From Fen-1058 sp964398185 (GTDB lineage: Bacteria; Chloroflexota; Anaerolineae; Fen-1058): a stretch of 64,000 nucleotides of DNA. This document shows positions 16,698-25,387 of this stretch, piece by piece; the first letter of the stretch is position 1; each line of letters begins with the position of its first letter. Where the stretch lies: the NCBI GenBank assembly GCA_964398185.1, contig CAYNML010000013.1, positions 1 to 64,000 on the forward strand, given 5' to 3'. The notes beneath the pieces were generated by a model, which ran no database searches, had not been told where the DNA came from, and was given only the letters and a program-made list of their open reading frames with translations. A program made the translations under genes and the position numbers.

Positions 16698-18887
16698 ATG
16701 CCACTCGTCTATCTGGGCACTGGCTGGTTCATCGGGATTGCGCTCGCCTCGGCGCTGCGCCTGCCGCTTGAATTTCTGCTCCCCGCGTTGCTCGTTCCGA
16801 TCGTTGGTCTCTACCTCTGGCGACATGATCGCCGCGCTCGCCTGATCTGGATCAGCGTCATCTTCGCTATCTGCGGTGCAATCTGGTTCACGCTGCGCAG
16901 TCCGCATTTCGATCAGAATTCGCTGTCCACCTACAACGGGATCGGCGCCGTCACGATCGAAGGCGTGATCGATTCCGATCCCGACGTGCGCGACACGTAC
17001 ATCAACCTGCGCGTCAACGCCGATCGGCTCACGCTGCCCGATCGATCCTCACGCCCGATCGAGGGCGTCGTGCTCGTCCGTCCCTCGCGCCCCGCCGAAT
17101 TTCGCTACGGCGATCGCGTACGGGTGACGGGCGAATTGAACGCGCCGCCGGAATTCGCCACCTTCAACTACGCCGACTACCTCGCGCGGCAGGGCGTGTA
17201 CTCCATGATCGACCGCCCGCAAGTGAAAGTGTTGGCGCACGATCAAGGCAACCCCATTCTCTCGATCATCTACGGCTTTCGCAATCGCGCCTACGTGGTG
17301 ATTCAACAAATTCTGCCGGAGCCGCAAGCCTCGCTGTTGAGCGGCATCCTGCTGGGCGTCGATGCCGGACTGCCCGTGGTGGTGCAGGAAGATTTTCGCG
17401 CGACGGGCACCACGCACATCATCGCGATTTCAGGCTATAACATAGTGATCTTGATCGGCATCTTCTCGACCATCACCAACGGCCTAATGGGACGGCGGCG
17501 CGGCTTCTACGTCCTCGTCATCATCCTCATCGCGTATGCCATCATGGTGGGCGGATCGGCTTCGGTGGTGCGCGCGACGATCATGGGGATCTTGCTCCTG
17601 TGGGCCGATCACATCGGGCGGCCCTATGCCGCGCCCAACGCGCTGTTCGCAGCGGGCATGCTGATGACATTCTTCGACCCCAACACGTTGTTCGACGTGG
17701 GCTTTCAGTTGAGTTTCATGGCGACGCTGGGCTTGATGGTGTACGCCAAGCCCTTTGCCCGTTCCACACACGCGTTTCTGGCGCACTTATTCAATCGCGC
17801 CTGGGCGCGGCAGGCAGTGGATATTCTCAACGATGCGCTGCTGGTGACGCTGGCCGCGCAGGTGACCACACTGCCTTTGCTCATGTATTACTTCCGGCAA
17901 ATTTCCACTGTCGCACTGATCGTCAATCCGCTGGTGCTGCCGGCGCAGTCGGGCGTGATGACGTTCGGGTTGTTGGCTACGGGTGTCGGGTTGCTGTCCA
18001 TTCCGCTGGGGCAGCTGGCGGCGTGGACGGTGTGGCCGTTTCTAACGTGGACGCTGGGCGTCATCGAGTTGTTCGCGCAGCTGCCGTTTGCGGCGATTCC
18101 GCTGGAGTACGTATCGCCGCTCTGGGTGGCTGTCTATTATGCCGGACTGATCGGGCTGACGTGGTACTTCAAACAGCCCAAAGAACAGAGGCCGACGATG
18201 CTCAAAAAACTCGTCACACCGCGCCGCGCGATTTTTGTCGGCGGCTTGATCCTGCTGTTGTTGGCGGTGGCGTTCTCGTGGCGATCGGACAATCGCCTGC
18301 ACGTGTACGTGCTGGGCGTCGATGGACATCCGGTGCTGGTGCAGACGCCGGGCGGAAAGCAGATCCTCATTGGTGGGTCGAATAGCCCGTCGGGGTTGTT
18401 GAGCGCGCTGGGACAGGTGCTGCCGTTCTGGGATCGGGACATCGATCTGGTGATCGTGCCGCAGGCCAATGCCGATCAGCTCAACGGCCTGCTGGCGGTG
18501 CTCGATCGCTTTACGGTCCGTCAGATCATGGCGGTGGACGTTCCGACCGACAGCCGCGCCGGGCGCGAGTGGTGGGAGATGATCACGCAGAAGAACTACC
18601 AGCCGATCGAGTTGCAGAGCGCCGCCGTGGAGCCGAACGTGCAGCTGGTCATCGACGGATCGAGTGTGTTGATCGAGACGGGCGATCAGCGCCTGGCGAT
18701 CGGGCCAAGCGAGCAGGCGCAGATCAACGTGATCGCCGGGAACACCGATCGGCTGCCGCAACAACCGCAGTTGATTTTCGCGTGGACGCCCGTGGTCTCG
18801 GACACGCGCGTGATCGATCTGGGCGGGCAGGGCACGATCGATCTGGCGCTGAGCGCAGAGGGTGTGACGGTAGGAGTGCTGCGGTAG
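16698..18887 (+). CDS. ComEC/Rec2-family DNA uptake protein with degenerate C-terminal domain
   Basis: A 729-residue polytopic protein: N-terminal membrane helices and an OB-like DUF4131 region (about 60-180), the Competence core with ISGYNIVILIG and many helices (about 210-490), and a C-terminal metallo-beta-lactamase-like domain (about 530-729). In active ComEC the last domain has an HxHxDH metal site; here the equivalent segment reads IVPQANADQLNGLLAVLDRF, without histidines. It would move single-stranded DNA across the membrane but the nuclease-like part looks inactive. Confidence 0.82.
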   Translation: MPLVYLGTGWFIGIALASALRLPLEFLLPALLVPIVGLYLWRHDRRARLIWISVIFAICGAIWFTLRSPHFDQNSLSTYNGIGAVTIEGVIDSDPDVRDTYINLRVNADRLTLPDRSSRPIEGVVLVRPSRPAEFRYGDRVRVTGELNAPPEFATFNYADYLARQGVYSMIDRPQVKVLAHDQGNPILSIIYGFRNRAYVVIQQILPEPQASLLSGILLGVDAGLPVVVQEDFRATGTTHIIAISGYNIVILIGIFSTITNGLMGRRRGFYVLVIILIAYAIMVGGSASVVRATIMGILLLWADHIGRPYAAPNALFAAGMLMTFFDPNTLFDVGFQLSFMATLGLMVYAKPFARSTHAFLAHLFNRAWARQAVDILNDALLVTLAAQVTTLPLLMYYFRQISTVALIVNPLVLPAQSGVMTFGLLATGVGLLSIPLGQLAAWTVWPFLTWTLGVIELFAQLPFAAIPLEYVSPLWVAVYYAGLIGLTWYFKQPKEQRPTMLKKLVTPRRAIFVGGLILLLLAVAFSWRSDNRLHVYVLGVDGHPVLVQTPGGKQILIGGSNSPSGLLSALGQVLPFWDRDIDLVIVPQANADQLNGLLAVLDRFTVRQIMAVDVPTDSRAGREWWEMITQKNYQPIELQSAAVEPNVQLVIDGSSVLIETGDQRLAIGPSEQAQINVIAGNTDRLPQQPQLIFAWTPVVSDTRVIDLGGQGTIDLALSAEGVTVGVLR

Positions 18888-18999
18888 CAGGTTGATCTTT
18901 AGAGTATGATGAGAGTGCTCTGCCACCGGGAACACCGGCCCGGACCCGGGCGTCTGGTAGAAAGTAAGCGGTTCATATTCGATTCTAAGGAGAGACAAC

Positions 19000-19800
19000 A
19001 TGCGCAGCAAAGTATTGCTAACGACCTTGATCATCGCGTTGGTGGCCGCGGCGTGCGCGCCCACGGCCGCCCCCGCGACGCAACCGGCACAACCCAAGGA
19101 GCAACCCGTGAGCGGCAACGCATTGGACGGCACCAGCTGGCTGCTGGTGACCCTGAACGGCCAACCGGCCCTACAAGACACGACCGTCACGCTGAATTTT
19201 GCAGACGGCACAGCCACCGGCTCGGACGGCTGCAACCGCTACACCGGCGGGTACGCCGCCGACAGCACGAACATCAAGTTTGGTCAGCTGGCGTCGACGA
19301 TGATGGCCTGCCCCGAGCCGATCATGAAGCAGGCGTCGGCGTATCTGCAGGCGCTGGCGCAGGCCGCCACTTACAAGAGCAGCGCCAAGCAGCTCACACT
19401 GGTCGATGCCGGCGGCCAGGAACTGGCCGTGTTCAACGCGCAGAGCAGCGAGCTGGCCAGTACGTCGTGGATCGTGACCGGCTACAACAACGGCAAGCAG
19501 GCCGTGGTCAGCGTGCAGGCCGGCGCCGAGCTCACGGCGAACTTCGGCACGGACGGCCGGCTGAGCGGCAGCAGCGGCTGCAACACCTACAACGCCAGTT
19601 ACACCACCGACGGCAACAAGATCACCATCGGCCCGGCCGCGACGACGATGATGGCCTGCGAACAAGCGGTGATGGATCAAGAGCAGCAATATCTGGCCGC
19701 GCTCAGCACCGCGGCGACCTATCGCATCGACGGCTCGAAGCTGGAACTGCGCACCGCCGACGGCGCGCTGGCGGCCACGTTCATGAAAGCCACCAACTAA
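19000..19800 (+). CDS. Lipoprotein with two META (HslJ-like) domains
   Basis: A 266-residue lipoprotein with signal and lipobox VAAAC (Cys20), a Pro/Gln-rich linker and two META domains (about 42-145 and 152-262). Each shows the family hallmarks: a W in the first strand (TSWLLV; TSWIVT), the GCNxY segment (SDGCNRYTGGY; SSGCNTYNASY) and TMMACxxxxM. Related HslJ proteins are envelope proteins linked to heat or novobiocin resistance. AAGGAGAG precedes the ATG and a strong terminator follows, so it is probably monocistronic. Confidence 0.85.
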   Translation: MRSKVLLTTLIIALVAAACAPTAAPATQPAQPKEQPVSGNALDGTSWLLVTLNGQPALQDTTVTLNFADGTATGSDGCNRYTGGYAADSTNIKFGQLASTMMACPEPIMKQASAYLQALAQAATYKSSAKQLTLVDAGGQELAVFNAQSSELASTSWIVTGYNNGKQAVVSVQAGAELTANFGTDGRLSGSSGCNTYNASYTTDGNKITIGPAATTMMACEQAVMDQEQQYLAALSTAATYRIDGSKLELRTADGALAATFMKATN

Positions 19801-19821
19801 CGCGGCATACGACTGCCTGGC

Positions 19822-19852
19822 AACCGCCCGACATGGTGTCGGGCGGTTTTGT
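19822..19852 (+). terminator. Rho-independent terminator after the META lipoprotein
   Basis: Perfect 12-bp stem AACCGCCCGACA (19822-19833) / TGTCGGGCGGTT (19837-19848) with a TGG loop, running into TTTTGTTTT. Confidence 0.9.
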
Positions 19853-19858
19853 TTTGAT

Positions 19859-19887
19859 TTGCTTCGTCACAGGCAATAGCGTACAAT
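19859..19887 (+). promoter_or_regulatory. Sigma70-like promoter of the DUF4203 gene
   Basis: TTGCTT (19859-19864) and TACAAT (19882-19887) with a 17-bp spacer, right after the preceding terminator. Confidence 0.55.
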
Positions 19888-19953
19888 GTGGCTGCCTGAT
19901 GGTAGAGCAAATGCGTAGCAACAATTCAACAAAATTTCCTTGAGGAGGAAGTG

Positions 19954-20616
19954 ATGACTACCGATTCGTTTTTCGTCATGATGTGTGGGGGCATGATCGC
20001 GCTGCTGTTTGGCATGATAGTATGCTTCGCCGGCTATCGCCTGTTCCTGCTGCTGCTGCCGATCTGGGGCTTCTTCTTCGGCTTCGGGCTGGGGGCGCAG
20101 TCTATCCAGGCGCTCTTCGGCGAGGCGTTTCTGGCGACGATCACCAGCTGGGTGGTAGGCTTCATCGTGGCCGTGGTGTTTGCGGTGCTGGCTTACCTGT
20201 TCTACGTCTTCGCGGTGGGGCTCATCTCGTTCTCGCTGGGCTATTCAGCGACCATGGCGGTGTTGACTGGACTGTTGGGCCAGCCCATCCTGGGCGGCTT
20301 CATCGCATGGCTAATCGCGGTGGTGGTGGGCGTGGCGCTGGCGCTGGTGATCCTGCGCTTCAACATCCAGAAGATCGTCATCGAGCTGGCCACGGCCGTG
20401 CTGGGGGCAGGCTCCATCGTAGGTGTGTTTGTGCTGCTGTTTGGCGGCCCGGCGGCGCAGATCATGGAGAATCCCGTGAAGTACACGCTGGCGAACTCGC
20501 CCTTCTGGCTGATTGTGTTCATCGTCCTGGCCGTGGCAGGCTTTGTGCTGCAGTACATGCACAACCGCGCCTGGGAACTCCAGACATACAATCGGCTGAG
20601 CGAATCAACTCCATAA
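19954..20616 (+). CDS. DUF4203 (TM198-like) multi-pass membrane protein
   Basis: About 220 residues, nearly all hydrophobic, with around seven membrane helices and the gly-rich GFFFGFGLGAQSIQAL characteristic of DUF4203/TM7S3-TM198 proteins. Function in bacteria is not established. AGGAGG at 19943-19948 fits ATG 19954 (5 nt) better than the GTG at 19951. Own promoter upstream. Confidence 0.78.
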   Translation: MTTDSFFVMMCGGMIALLFGMIVCFAGYRLFLLLLPIWGFFFGFGLGAQSIQALFGEAFLATITSWVVGFIVAVVFAVLAYLFYVFAVGLISFSLGYSATMAVLTGLLGQPILGGFIAWLIAVVVGVALALVILRFNIQKIVIELATAVLGAGSIVGVFVLLFGGPAAQIMENPVKYTLANSPFWLIVFIVLAVAGFVLQYMHNRAWELQTYNRLSESTP

Positions 20617-20649
20617 CCTTTAGCAGTGGTGCAGCTGCCTGAGCGTGCT

Positions 20650-20683
20650 GGCGTCATCACAGGATTCTTCCTGCTGTGACGCC
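20650..20683 (+). terminator. Imperfect hairpin after the DUF4203 gene
   Basis: GGCGTCATCACAGGA (20650-20664) and TCCTGCTGTGACGCC (20669-20683) pair at 12 of 15 positions around a 4-nt loop. No T-run follows, so a terminator role is uncertain. Confidence 0.35.
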
Positions 20684-20731
20684 CGCCGCGGTTGTGCGTC
20701 AGGGAATCACCTCAACAGGATCGCCGTCTCA

Positions 20732-20740
20732 TGTTATACT
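20732..20740 (+). promoter_or_regulatory. Extended -10 promoter element of the DUF1269 gene
   Basis: TGTTATACT is an extended -10 (TGn plus TATACT at 20735-20740). It lies 53 bp before the start codon; a short palindrome CCGGTT/AACCGG overlaps the likely 5' end of the transcript. Confidence 0.45.
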
Positions 20741-20793
20741 TGACGTGACCGGTTGAACCGGATAAATCACATTCTTTTGGAGGAAACAGTCAC

Positions 20794-21282
20794 ATGGCTA
20801 CACTTTCAGTACTGAAGTTCGATACACCCGACGGCGCGAAGCAGATGGAGCAGACGCTGCTGGGGCTGCAGAAGCAGCAGCTAATCACCGTGCAGGACGC
20901 CGCCATCGTCACGTGGCCGCAGGGCAAGAAAGGCCCCAAGACTGAGCAGCTGGTGAGTCTGGCCGGGCAGGGCGCGTTGATGGGCGCGTTCTGGGGTATG
21001 TTGTTCGGCCTGTTGTTCTTTGTGCCGTTCTTCGGCCTGGCCGTGGGCGCGGCGATGGGCGCGCTGAGCGGCAAGTTTGCCGATTACGGCATTGACGACA
21101 ACTTCATCAAGCAAACGCGTGAGAAGGTGACCGAGGGCACTTCGGCGCTGTTCCTGCTGACCAGCGGCGCGGTGCTGGACAAGGTCGCGGAAGCGGTGAA
21201 GGGCCAGAAGTTCGAGATCATCTCGACCAACCTGAGCGCGGAACAAGAAGCGCAGCTGCGCGCGGCGCTGGGCATGGAATAA
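20794..21282 (+). CDS. DUF1269 family membrane protein
   Basis: A 162-residue protein with an N-terminal ferredoxin-like segment (LSVLKFDTPDGAKQM, then VQDAAIVTWP), a glycine-rich double membrane hairpin (about 58-92) and a C-terminal soluble part with TSALFLLTS. This is the DUF1269 layout. TTGGAGGAA precedes the ATG. It is flanked by its own promoter and terminator, so it is a single-gene unit. Function unknown; often stress-related. Confidence 0.82.
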   Translation: MATLSVLKFDTPDGAKQMEQTLLGLQKQQLITVQDAAIVTWPQGKKGPKTEQLVSLAGQGALMGAFWGMLFGLLFFVPFFGLAVGAAMGALSGKFADYGIDDNFIKQTREKVTEGTSALFLLTSGAVLDKVAEAVKGQKFEIISTNLSAEQEAQLRAALGME

Positions 21283-21313
21283 GCCGCACCAGCTGAAACA
21301 ACGCGAAATCGTG

Positions 21314-21352
21314 AAACCCGATCGGTGGGATCAGTCCCGCCGATCGGGTTTT
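21314..21352 (+). terminator. Rho-independent terminator after the DUF1269 gene
   Basis: AAACCCGATCGG (21314-21325) pairs with CCGATCGGGTTT (21340-21351); the inner GGGA/TCCC lengthens the stem, and TTTT follows. The arm sequence recurs in the terminator at 22481. Confidence 0.88.
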
Positions 21353-21404
21353 GTGTTATGAGAAAGGCTCTTCCGGGTTCAGCGGGATTACTGTCACCAA
21401 CGTG

Positions 21405-21514
21405 CGTCATTGCGACCCCGCCAACGGCGCGGGGCAGGTGAGCGCTGTTCGCGACGAAGCAATCTCAGTACCGGTCGAAAGGAGATTGCTTCGCAGGAAG
21501 CGCTCGCAATGACG
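21405..21514. repeat. Dispersed palindromic repeat (CGTCATTGCGA family), copy 1
   Basis: Terminal inverted repeats CGTCATTGCGA (21405-21415) and TCGCAATGACG (21504-21514) enclose a second pair CGAAGCAATCTC (21455-21466) / GAGATTGCTTCG (21482-21493). The same nested palindrome occurs at 41703-41787. No coding capacity. Confidence 0.85.
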
Positions 21515-21572
21515 ATGCACCGACGGTTTCCCGCCAAAGTCGGAAGACCCATGAGAAATTTACCTTCAGGTA

Positions 21573-21601
21573 TTGCGATCTGTGCGGCATGTCGGTATAA
21601 T
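21573..21601 (+). promoter_or_regulatory. Sigma70-type promoter of the second DUF1269 gene
   Basis: TTGCGA (21573-21578), a 17-bp spacer and a perfect TATAAT (21596-21601), 75 bp before the start codon. Confidence 0.7.
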
Positions 21602-21676
21602 GCTTGCACAGTAGCCCTCAGCAAATGAAGCCGGTACGCCTCGGCTGACATGACATTTTCTTCAGGAGGAATTCTC

Positions 21677-22447
21677 ATGAGTGATGTACCCGTGCAGGTG
21701 ATGGTGGCCGCGTTCAAGGATGAGAACGCGGCGAAAGAAGCGTTGAAGGCCTTGAAGCAGGCGCGCAATCAAGGCTTGATCAAGATCGTCGATGCGGCCG
21801 TGCTGCGCAAGGACGAGAAGGGCAAACTGCACATCAAGGAGACCGCCGATATGGGCGGCGGCAAGGGCGCCGTCATCGGCGGCGTGGCCGGCGGCGTCAT
21901 CGGCTTGCTGGCCGGGCCGGTGGGCTGGGCGGCGCTGGGCGGCGCGGTCATCGGCGGCCTGGCGGCCAAGCTGAAGGACGGCGGCTTCAAGGATGAGCGC
22001 CTGAAGAAACTGGGCGAAGGTCTGGGGCCGGGCAACTCGGCCATCGTCGCCGTGGTGGAGCACACCTGGGTGCGCGAAGTGGAGAAGGCCATGGCCGAAG
22101 CGGGCGCCGACGTGTTGACCGAGCAGATCAGCGCCGACATCGCGCAGCAGCTGCAAGCGGGCGGCGAGCTGGCGTTGAGCGCCACCGCCACCGGCGATGC
22201 GCTGGAAGTCTCGCGCGTGGCCGTCAGCGACGAGAAGGTGGAAGCCAGCCAGATCACCACTACCGCCGAGGGTGTGGTGGCCGAAGGCGTGGTAGCCACC
22301 AAGGATGAGGTCACCGCGGGCGTGGCCGTCATCACCGAAGAAGGCGCCGCCGCCGTGGTAATGAGCGGCAAACCCGAAGCGCCGCAGGTTGAAGCCCCCA
22401 CAGCCGAGGAAGCGAAGCCGGCCGAAGGCGAAGCCAAAGCAGCGTAA
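21677..22447 (+). CDS. DUF1269-related membrane protein with long acidic/Ala-rich tail
   Basis: A 256-residue protein with an N-terminal ferredoxin-like domain (VQVMVAAFKDENAAKEAL), a glycine-rich membrane hairpin (about 60-98) and a soluble region with GPGNSAIVAVVEH as in DUF1269 proteins. After about residue 165 follows a low-complexity tail rich in Ala, Glu, Val and Thr that the paralogue at 20794 lacks. GGAGGA at 21665-21670 supports ATG 21677 over the upstream ATG 21650. Own promoter and terminator. Function unknown. Confidence 0.8.
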   Translation: MSDVPVQVMVAAFKDENAAKEALKALKQARNQGLIKIVDAAVLRKDEKGKLHIKETADMGGGKGAVIGGVAGGVIGLLAGPVGWAALGGAVIGGLAAKLKDGGFKDERLKKLGEGLGPGNSAIVAVVEHTWVREVEKAMAEAGADVLTEQISADIAQQLQAGGELALSATATGDALEVSRVAVSDEKVEASQITTTAEGVVAEGVVATKDEVTAGVAVITEEGAAAVVMSGKPEAPQVEAPTAEEAKPAEGEAKAA

Positions 22448-22480
22448 CTGCGCGATCAACTCCGCGCGTGAAATTCAAGA

Positions 22481-22517
22481 CCCGATCGGTGGGGCCGGCC
22501 CTGCCGATCGGGTTTTT
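22481..22517 (+). terminator. Rho-independent terminator after the second DUF1269 gene
   Basis: CCCGATCGG (22481-22489) and CCGATCGGG (22504-22512) flank an inner GGGCC/GGCCC stem and run into TTTTT. Confidence 0.9.
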
Positions 22518-22529
22518 GTTGAGCGCCGT

Positions 22530-22558
22530 TTGCCCGCGCGCGACGTTCGATCTATACT
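22530..22558 (+). promoter_or_regulatory. Sigma70-like promoter of the metallophosphatase gene
   Basis: TTGCCC (22530-22535), 17-bp spacer, TATACT (22553-22558). The start codon at 22574 would give a leader of under 10 nt with no visible ribosome site. Confidence 0.5.
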
Positions 22559-22573
22559 ATCCTCCATCCTCAC

Positions 22574-23509
22574 ATGACACGACTTCTGATCAGCATAGCA
22601 GGTGTCTGCGCCCTCTTTGCCGCGATCATCTTTGCGAGGTGGATCACCGGGCGCAACGTGTACGCAATCGATCAACCGATCACCGCGTCGCCCACGGATT
22701 GCGGCCCGAGCACGGGCGGCCCGGGCACGCGCGTGGCCGTCATCGGCGATTACGGTCAGGCGGGCCAACCCGAAGCCGCTGTCGCCGCGTTGATCGATCG
22801 GTGGGCGGTGGACGCGATCGTGACGGCGGGTGACAACAACTACATGGACGGCGCGGCGGACACGATCGACGCCAACATCGGCCAATATTTTCACGCCTAC
22901 ATCGCACCCTACACCGGATCGTATGGCGCGGGATCGCTCGAGAATCGCTTCTTCCCGGCGCTGGGCAATCACGATTGGTACACGCCCGGCGCGCAGCCCT
23001 ACTTCGACTATTTCACGCTGCCCGGCAACGAACGCTACTACGCGGTGCGGCGCGGCCCGCTCGAGTTCTTCATCCTCGACACGGACAAGAATGAACCCGA
23101 CGGTTATGATGTGAACTCCGCGCAGGCGCAGTGGCTGCAGCAGCAGTTGGCGGCGTCAGATGCACCGTGGCAGATCGTGGTGCTGCACTATCCGCCCTAC
23201 TCGTCGTCAGCGCGCCACGGGTCCGATCGGACGGTGCAGTGGCCGTATGCGGCGTGGGGCGCCGATGCCGTCATCGCGGGACACGATCACTTGTACGAGC
23301 GCGTGCAGGCGAACGGCATTCCCTATTTTGTGAACGGCGCGGGCGGCAAAGATTTGTATCCGTTCAAGCCGCGGCCCGTCACCGGCAGCGTGGTGCGCTA
23401 TAATCAGGACTACGGCGCGCAGTTGATCAACGCCACGGTGGACTGCCTGAATATCAGTTTCTATTCACGGGCGGACGCCGTCATTGACAGTGTCACCGTG
23501 CGCCATTAA
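22574..23509 (+). CDS. Secreted or membrane-anchored calcineurin-like metallophosphatase
   Basis: A 311-residue phosphoesterase with an N-terminal hydrophobic signal/anchor (about 4-24). The dimetal motifs are in order: GDYG (58-61), GDNN (86-89), GNHD (131-134), HYPPY near 205 and GHDH (236-239). The spacing is like purple acid phosphatases and tartrate-resistant phosphatases. It should hydrolyse phosphate esters outside the membrane. It lies 14 bp before the MscS gene and may be co-transcribed with it. Confidence 0.87.
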   Translation: MTRLLISIAGVCALFAAIIFARWITGRNVYAIDQPITASPTDCGPSTGGPGTRVAVIGDYGQAGQPEAAVAALIDRWAVDAIVTAGDNNYMDGAADTIDANIGQYFHAYIAPYTGSYGAGSLENRFFPALGNHDWYTPGAQPYFDYFTLPGNERYYAVRRGPLEFFILDTDKNEPDGYDVNSAQAQWLQQQLAASDAPWQIVVLHYPPYSSSARHGSDRTVQWPYAAWGADAVIAGHDHLYERVQANGIPYFVNGAGGKDLYPFKPRPVTGSVVRYNQDYGAQLINATVDCLNISFYSRADAVIDSVTVRH

Positions 23510-23523
23510 GCGGAGGAAGGTAA

Positions 23524-24345
23524 ATGCAATTGAGCGAAGCAGAAGTGCTTCAACTGATCCTGCGCGTGGTCGCAGCCGTCGTCGTGTTTTTTGTGGGACG
23601 CTGGCTGGCGGTGCGCGCGCGCACCGCCCTGCAGCTGGCGCTGGGCAAGACTACGCTCGCGCCGTCCATGACGCGGTTGCTGCTGCTGCTGGTGTATTAC
23701 GGCATTCTGCTGATCACGCTGATTGTCTCGCTGGCGCTGCTTGGGTTTCCCATCACGGCCTTGCTGGGCGCTGCGTTGATCATCGTCGTCATTCTTGGCA
23801 TCGCGCTGCAGCAGTCCATCGCCAACCTGGCGGCCACCATCGTCTTCATGCTGTTTCAGCCGTTCAAGCTGGGCGAACTGATCAAGACGAACGACGTGCA
23901 GGGCACGGTTAAAGAGATTCAGTTCTTCAGCACGGTGCTGGTGACGGGCGACAACCTGGAAGTCACCGTTCCCAACGCCAAAATTCAGAACGAAACGCTG
24001 CTGAACTACACGCGGCTGGGCACGCTGCGCATTGACTTTACGTTCAGCGTGAGCTATCATGCCAACCTCGAGCACGTCAAACGGGTGCTGTACGAAGTTC
24101 TGGCGTCTGATGCGCGCGTGCTGGCTGAGCCGGCGCCGTTCGTCTTTGTGCGAGCGCTGGGCGAGAGCAGCGTAGACTTTGCCGTGCGGCCGTGGGTCAA
24201 GACCGAAGACTATTGGTCCCTGCAGTTTGATTTGCCCGAGCGCGTGAAGCTGCGCTTTGACGCCGAAGGCATTTCGATCCCCTTTCCGCAGCGCGATGTG
24301 CACCTTTATCCTGCGCCTCAACCCGCTCAGACAACCCAACCGTAA
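23524..24345 (+). CDS. MscS-family mechanosensitive ion channel
   Basis: A 273-residue small-conductance channel: three N-terminal membrane helices, the pore-lining helix (ALIIVVILGIALQQSIANLAA), the beta domain FQPFKLGELIKTNDVQGTVKEI and the conserved VPNAKI. The C-terminal alpha/beta domain is of normal size. GGAGGAAGG precedes the ATG. It would release osmolytes on hypo-osmotic shock. Confidence 0.92.
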   Translation: MQLSEAEVLQLILRVVAAVVVFFVGRWLAVRARTALQLALGKTTLAPSMTRLLLLLVYYGILLITLIVSLALLGFPITALLGAALIIVVILGIALQQSIANLAATIVFMLFQPFKLGELIKTNDVQGTVKEIQFFSTVLVTGDNLEVTVPNAKIQNETLLNYTRLGTLRIDFTFSVSYHANLEHVKRVLYEVLASDARVLAEPAPFVFVRALGESSVDFAVRPWVKTEDYWSLQFDLPERVKLRFDAEGISIPFPQRDVHLYPAPQPAQTTQP

Positions 24346-24385
24346 AGCGCGGCCGGCCAGGTAATCAATTCACTGGGAGGAAAGC

Positions 24386-25255
24386 ATGACCCCACCGTAC
24401 CAACGGATTCACGTCGTCATCAACCCCGCTTCGGGCAAAGGCCAGCCGATGTTGAAGTATCTGGCCGATCTGTGCAAGCAGTACGACGTCGAGTGGGACA
24501 TCAGCCTCACCAGGAAGTACGGCGATGCCACCCAGCAAGCGAAAGATGCCTTAGCGCGCGGCGTCGATCTGGTGGTGGGCCACGGCGGCGACGGCACCCA
24601 GCACGAGATCGCCAATGCCGTCATGGGCACGGGCAAGCCCATGGGCATCCTGCCCGGCGGCACCGGCAACGGCTTCGCCACCGAGATGGGCATCCCCAAA
24701 GATTACCGGAAGGCCGTGGAGGTGTTGTGCACCAGCCACAATGTGCGCCACGTCGATGTGATGCAGATCGGCGATCAGTATTGCATTCAGCGCCTGTATG
24801 CCGGCATCGAGCCGGAGCAGCAGGTGAGCCGCGAGCAGAAGGACAAGTACGGCACGCTGGCCTATGCGCTGATGACGGGCAAACAACTCAAGGCGGCGGT
24901 CGATGCGCCCATCACGTTGACCATCGACGGGCAGCGCATCGAGACGCATGGCGTCAAATGCTACGTGGTGAATTCGGGCCAGGGCGGCAAAGGCTCGATC
25001 AATAAAGAGTTTCGCGTGGACGACGGCATCCTGGATGTGTTCGTGGTCAGCCGCAACCCGATCAGCGTGATCGCGGCTGCCGAGCGCTTCTTCCAGATCC
25101 CGTCATTCAATGCGCGCCTGTATTACTGGCGCGGGCGTGAGATCACGCTTGAGAGCGAACCATCCAAGGCGCTGTGGGCCGACGGCGAAGAGTTCGGTCG
25201 CACGCCGGTCAGTGTCAAAGTGCGGCCCGGGGTGCTGCCGGTGGTAGTGCCGTAG
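24386..25255 (+). CDS. Diacylglycerol/lipid kinase family protein
   Basis: A 289-residue DAGK-catalytic-domain protein (DgkB/YegS type). Motifs: INPASGKG near the start, HGGDGT (66-71), ILPGGTGNGFATEMGIP and a C-terminal beta domain ending DGEEFG near the membrane-facing face. It phosphorylates a lipid such as diacylglycerol using ATP. GGGAGG precedes ATG 24386; a strong terminator follows. Confidence 0.9.
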   Translation: MTPPYQRIHVVINPASGKGQPMLKYLADLCKQYDVEWDISLTRKYGDATQQAKDALARGVDLVVGHGGDGTQHEIANAVMGTGKPMGILPGGTGNGFATEMGIPKDYRKAVEVLCTSHNVRHVDVMQIGDQYCIQRLYAGIEPEQQVSREQKDKYGTLAYALMTGKQLKAAVDAPITLTIDGQRIETHGVKCYVVNSGQGGKGSINKEFRVDDGILDVFVVSRNPISVIAAAERFFQIPSFNARLYYWRGREITLESEPSKALWADGEEFGRTPVSVKVRPGVLPVVVP

Positions 25256-25273
25256 ACGACAGCAACAACGAAG

Positions 25274-25310
25274 ACCTCCCGGCGGGTTGGACCCACCGGG
25301 AGGTTTCTTT
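25274..25310 (+). terminator. Rho-independent terminator after the lipid kinase gene
   Basis: ACCTCCCGG (25274-25282) pairs with CCGGGAGGT (25296-25304), with an inner GGGT/ACCC stem, followed by TTCTTT. Confidence 0.88.
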
Positions 25311-25314
25311 CCCA

Positions 25315-25344
25315 TCGACAAGATGCGCGGGTTGATGTTATGAT
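25315..25344 (+). promoter_or_regulatory. Promoter of the copper-type cluster
   Basis: TCGACA (25315-25320), 18-bp spacer, extended -10 TGT-TATGAT (TATGAT 25339-25344). It would drive the three genes starting at 25388. Confidence 0.5.
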
Positions 25345-25387
25345 TTTTGAGGAAGTCATCGTGCCATTTGGCGCAGAGGGAGAGCAG

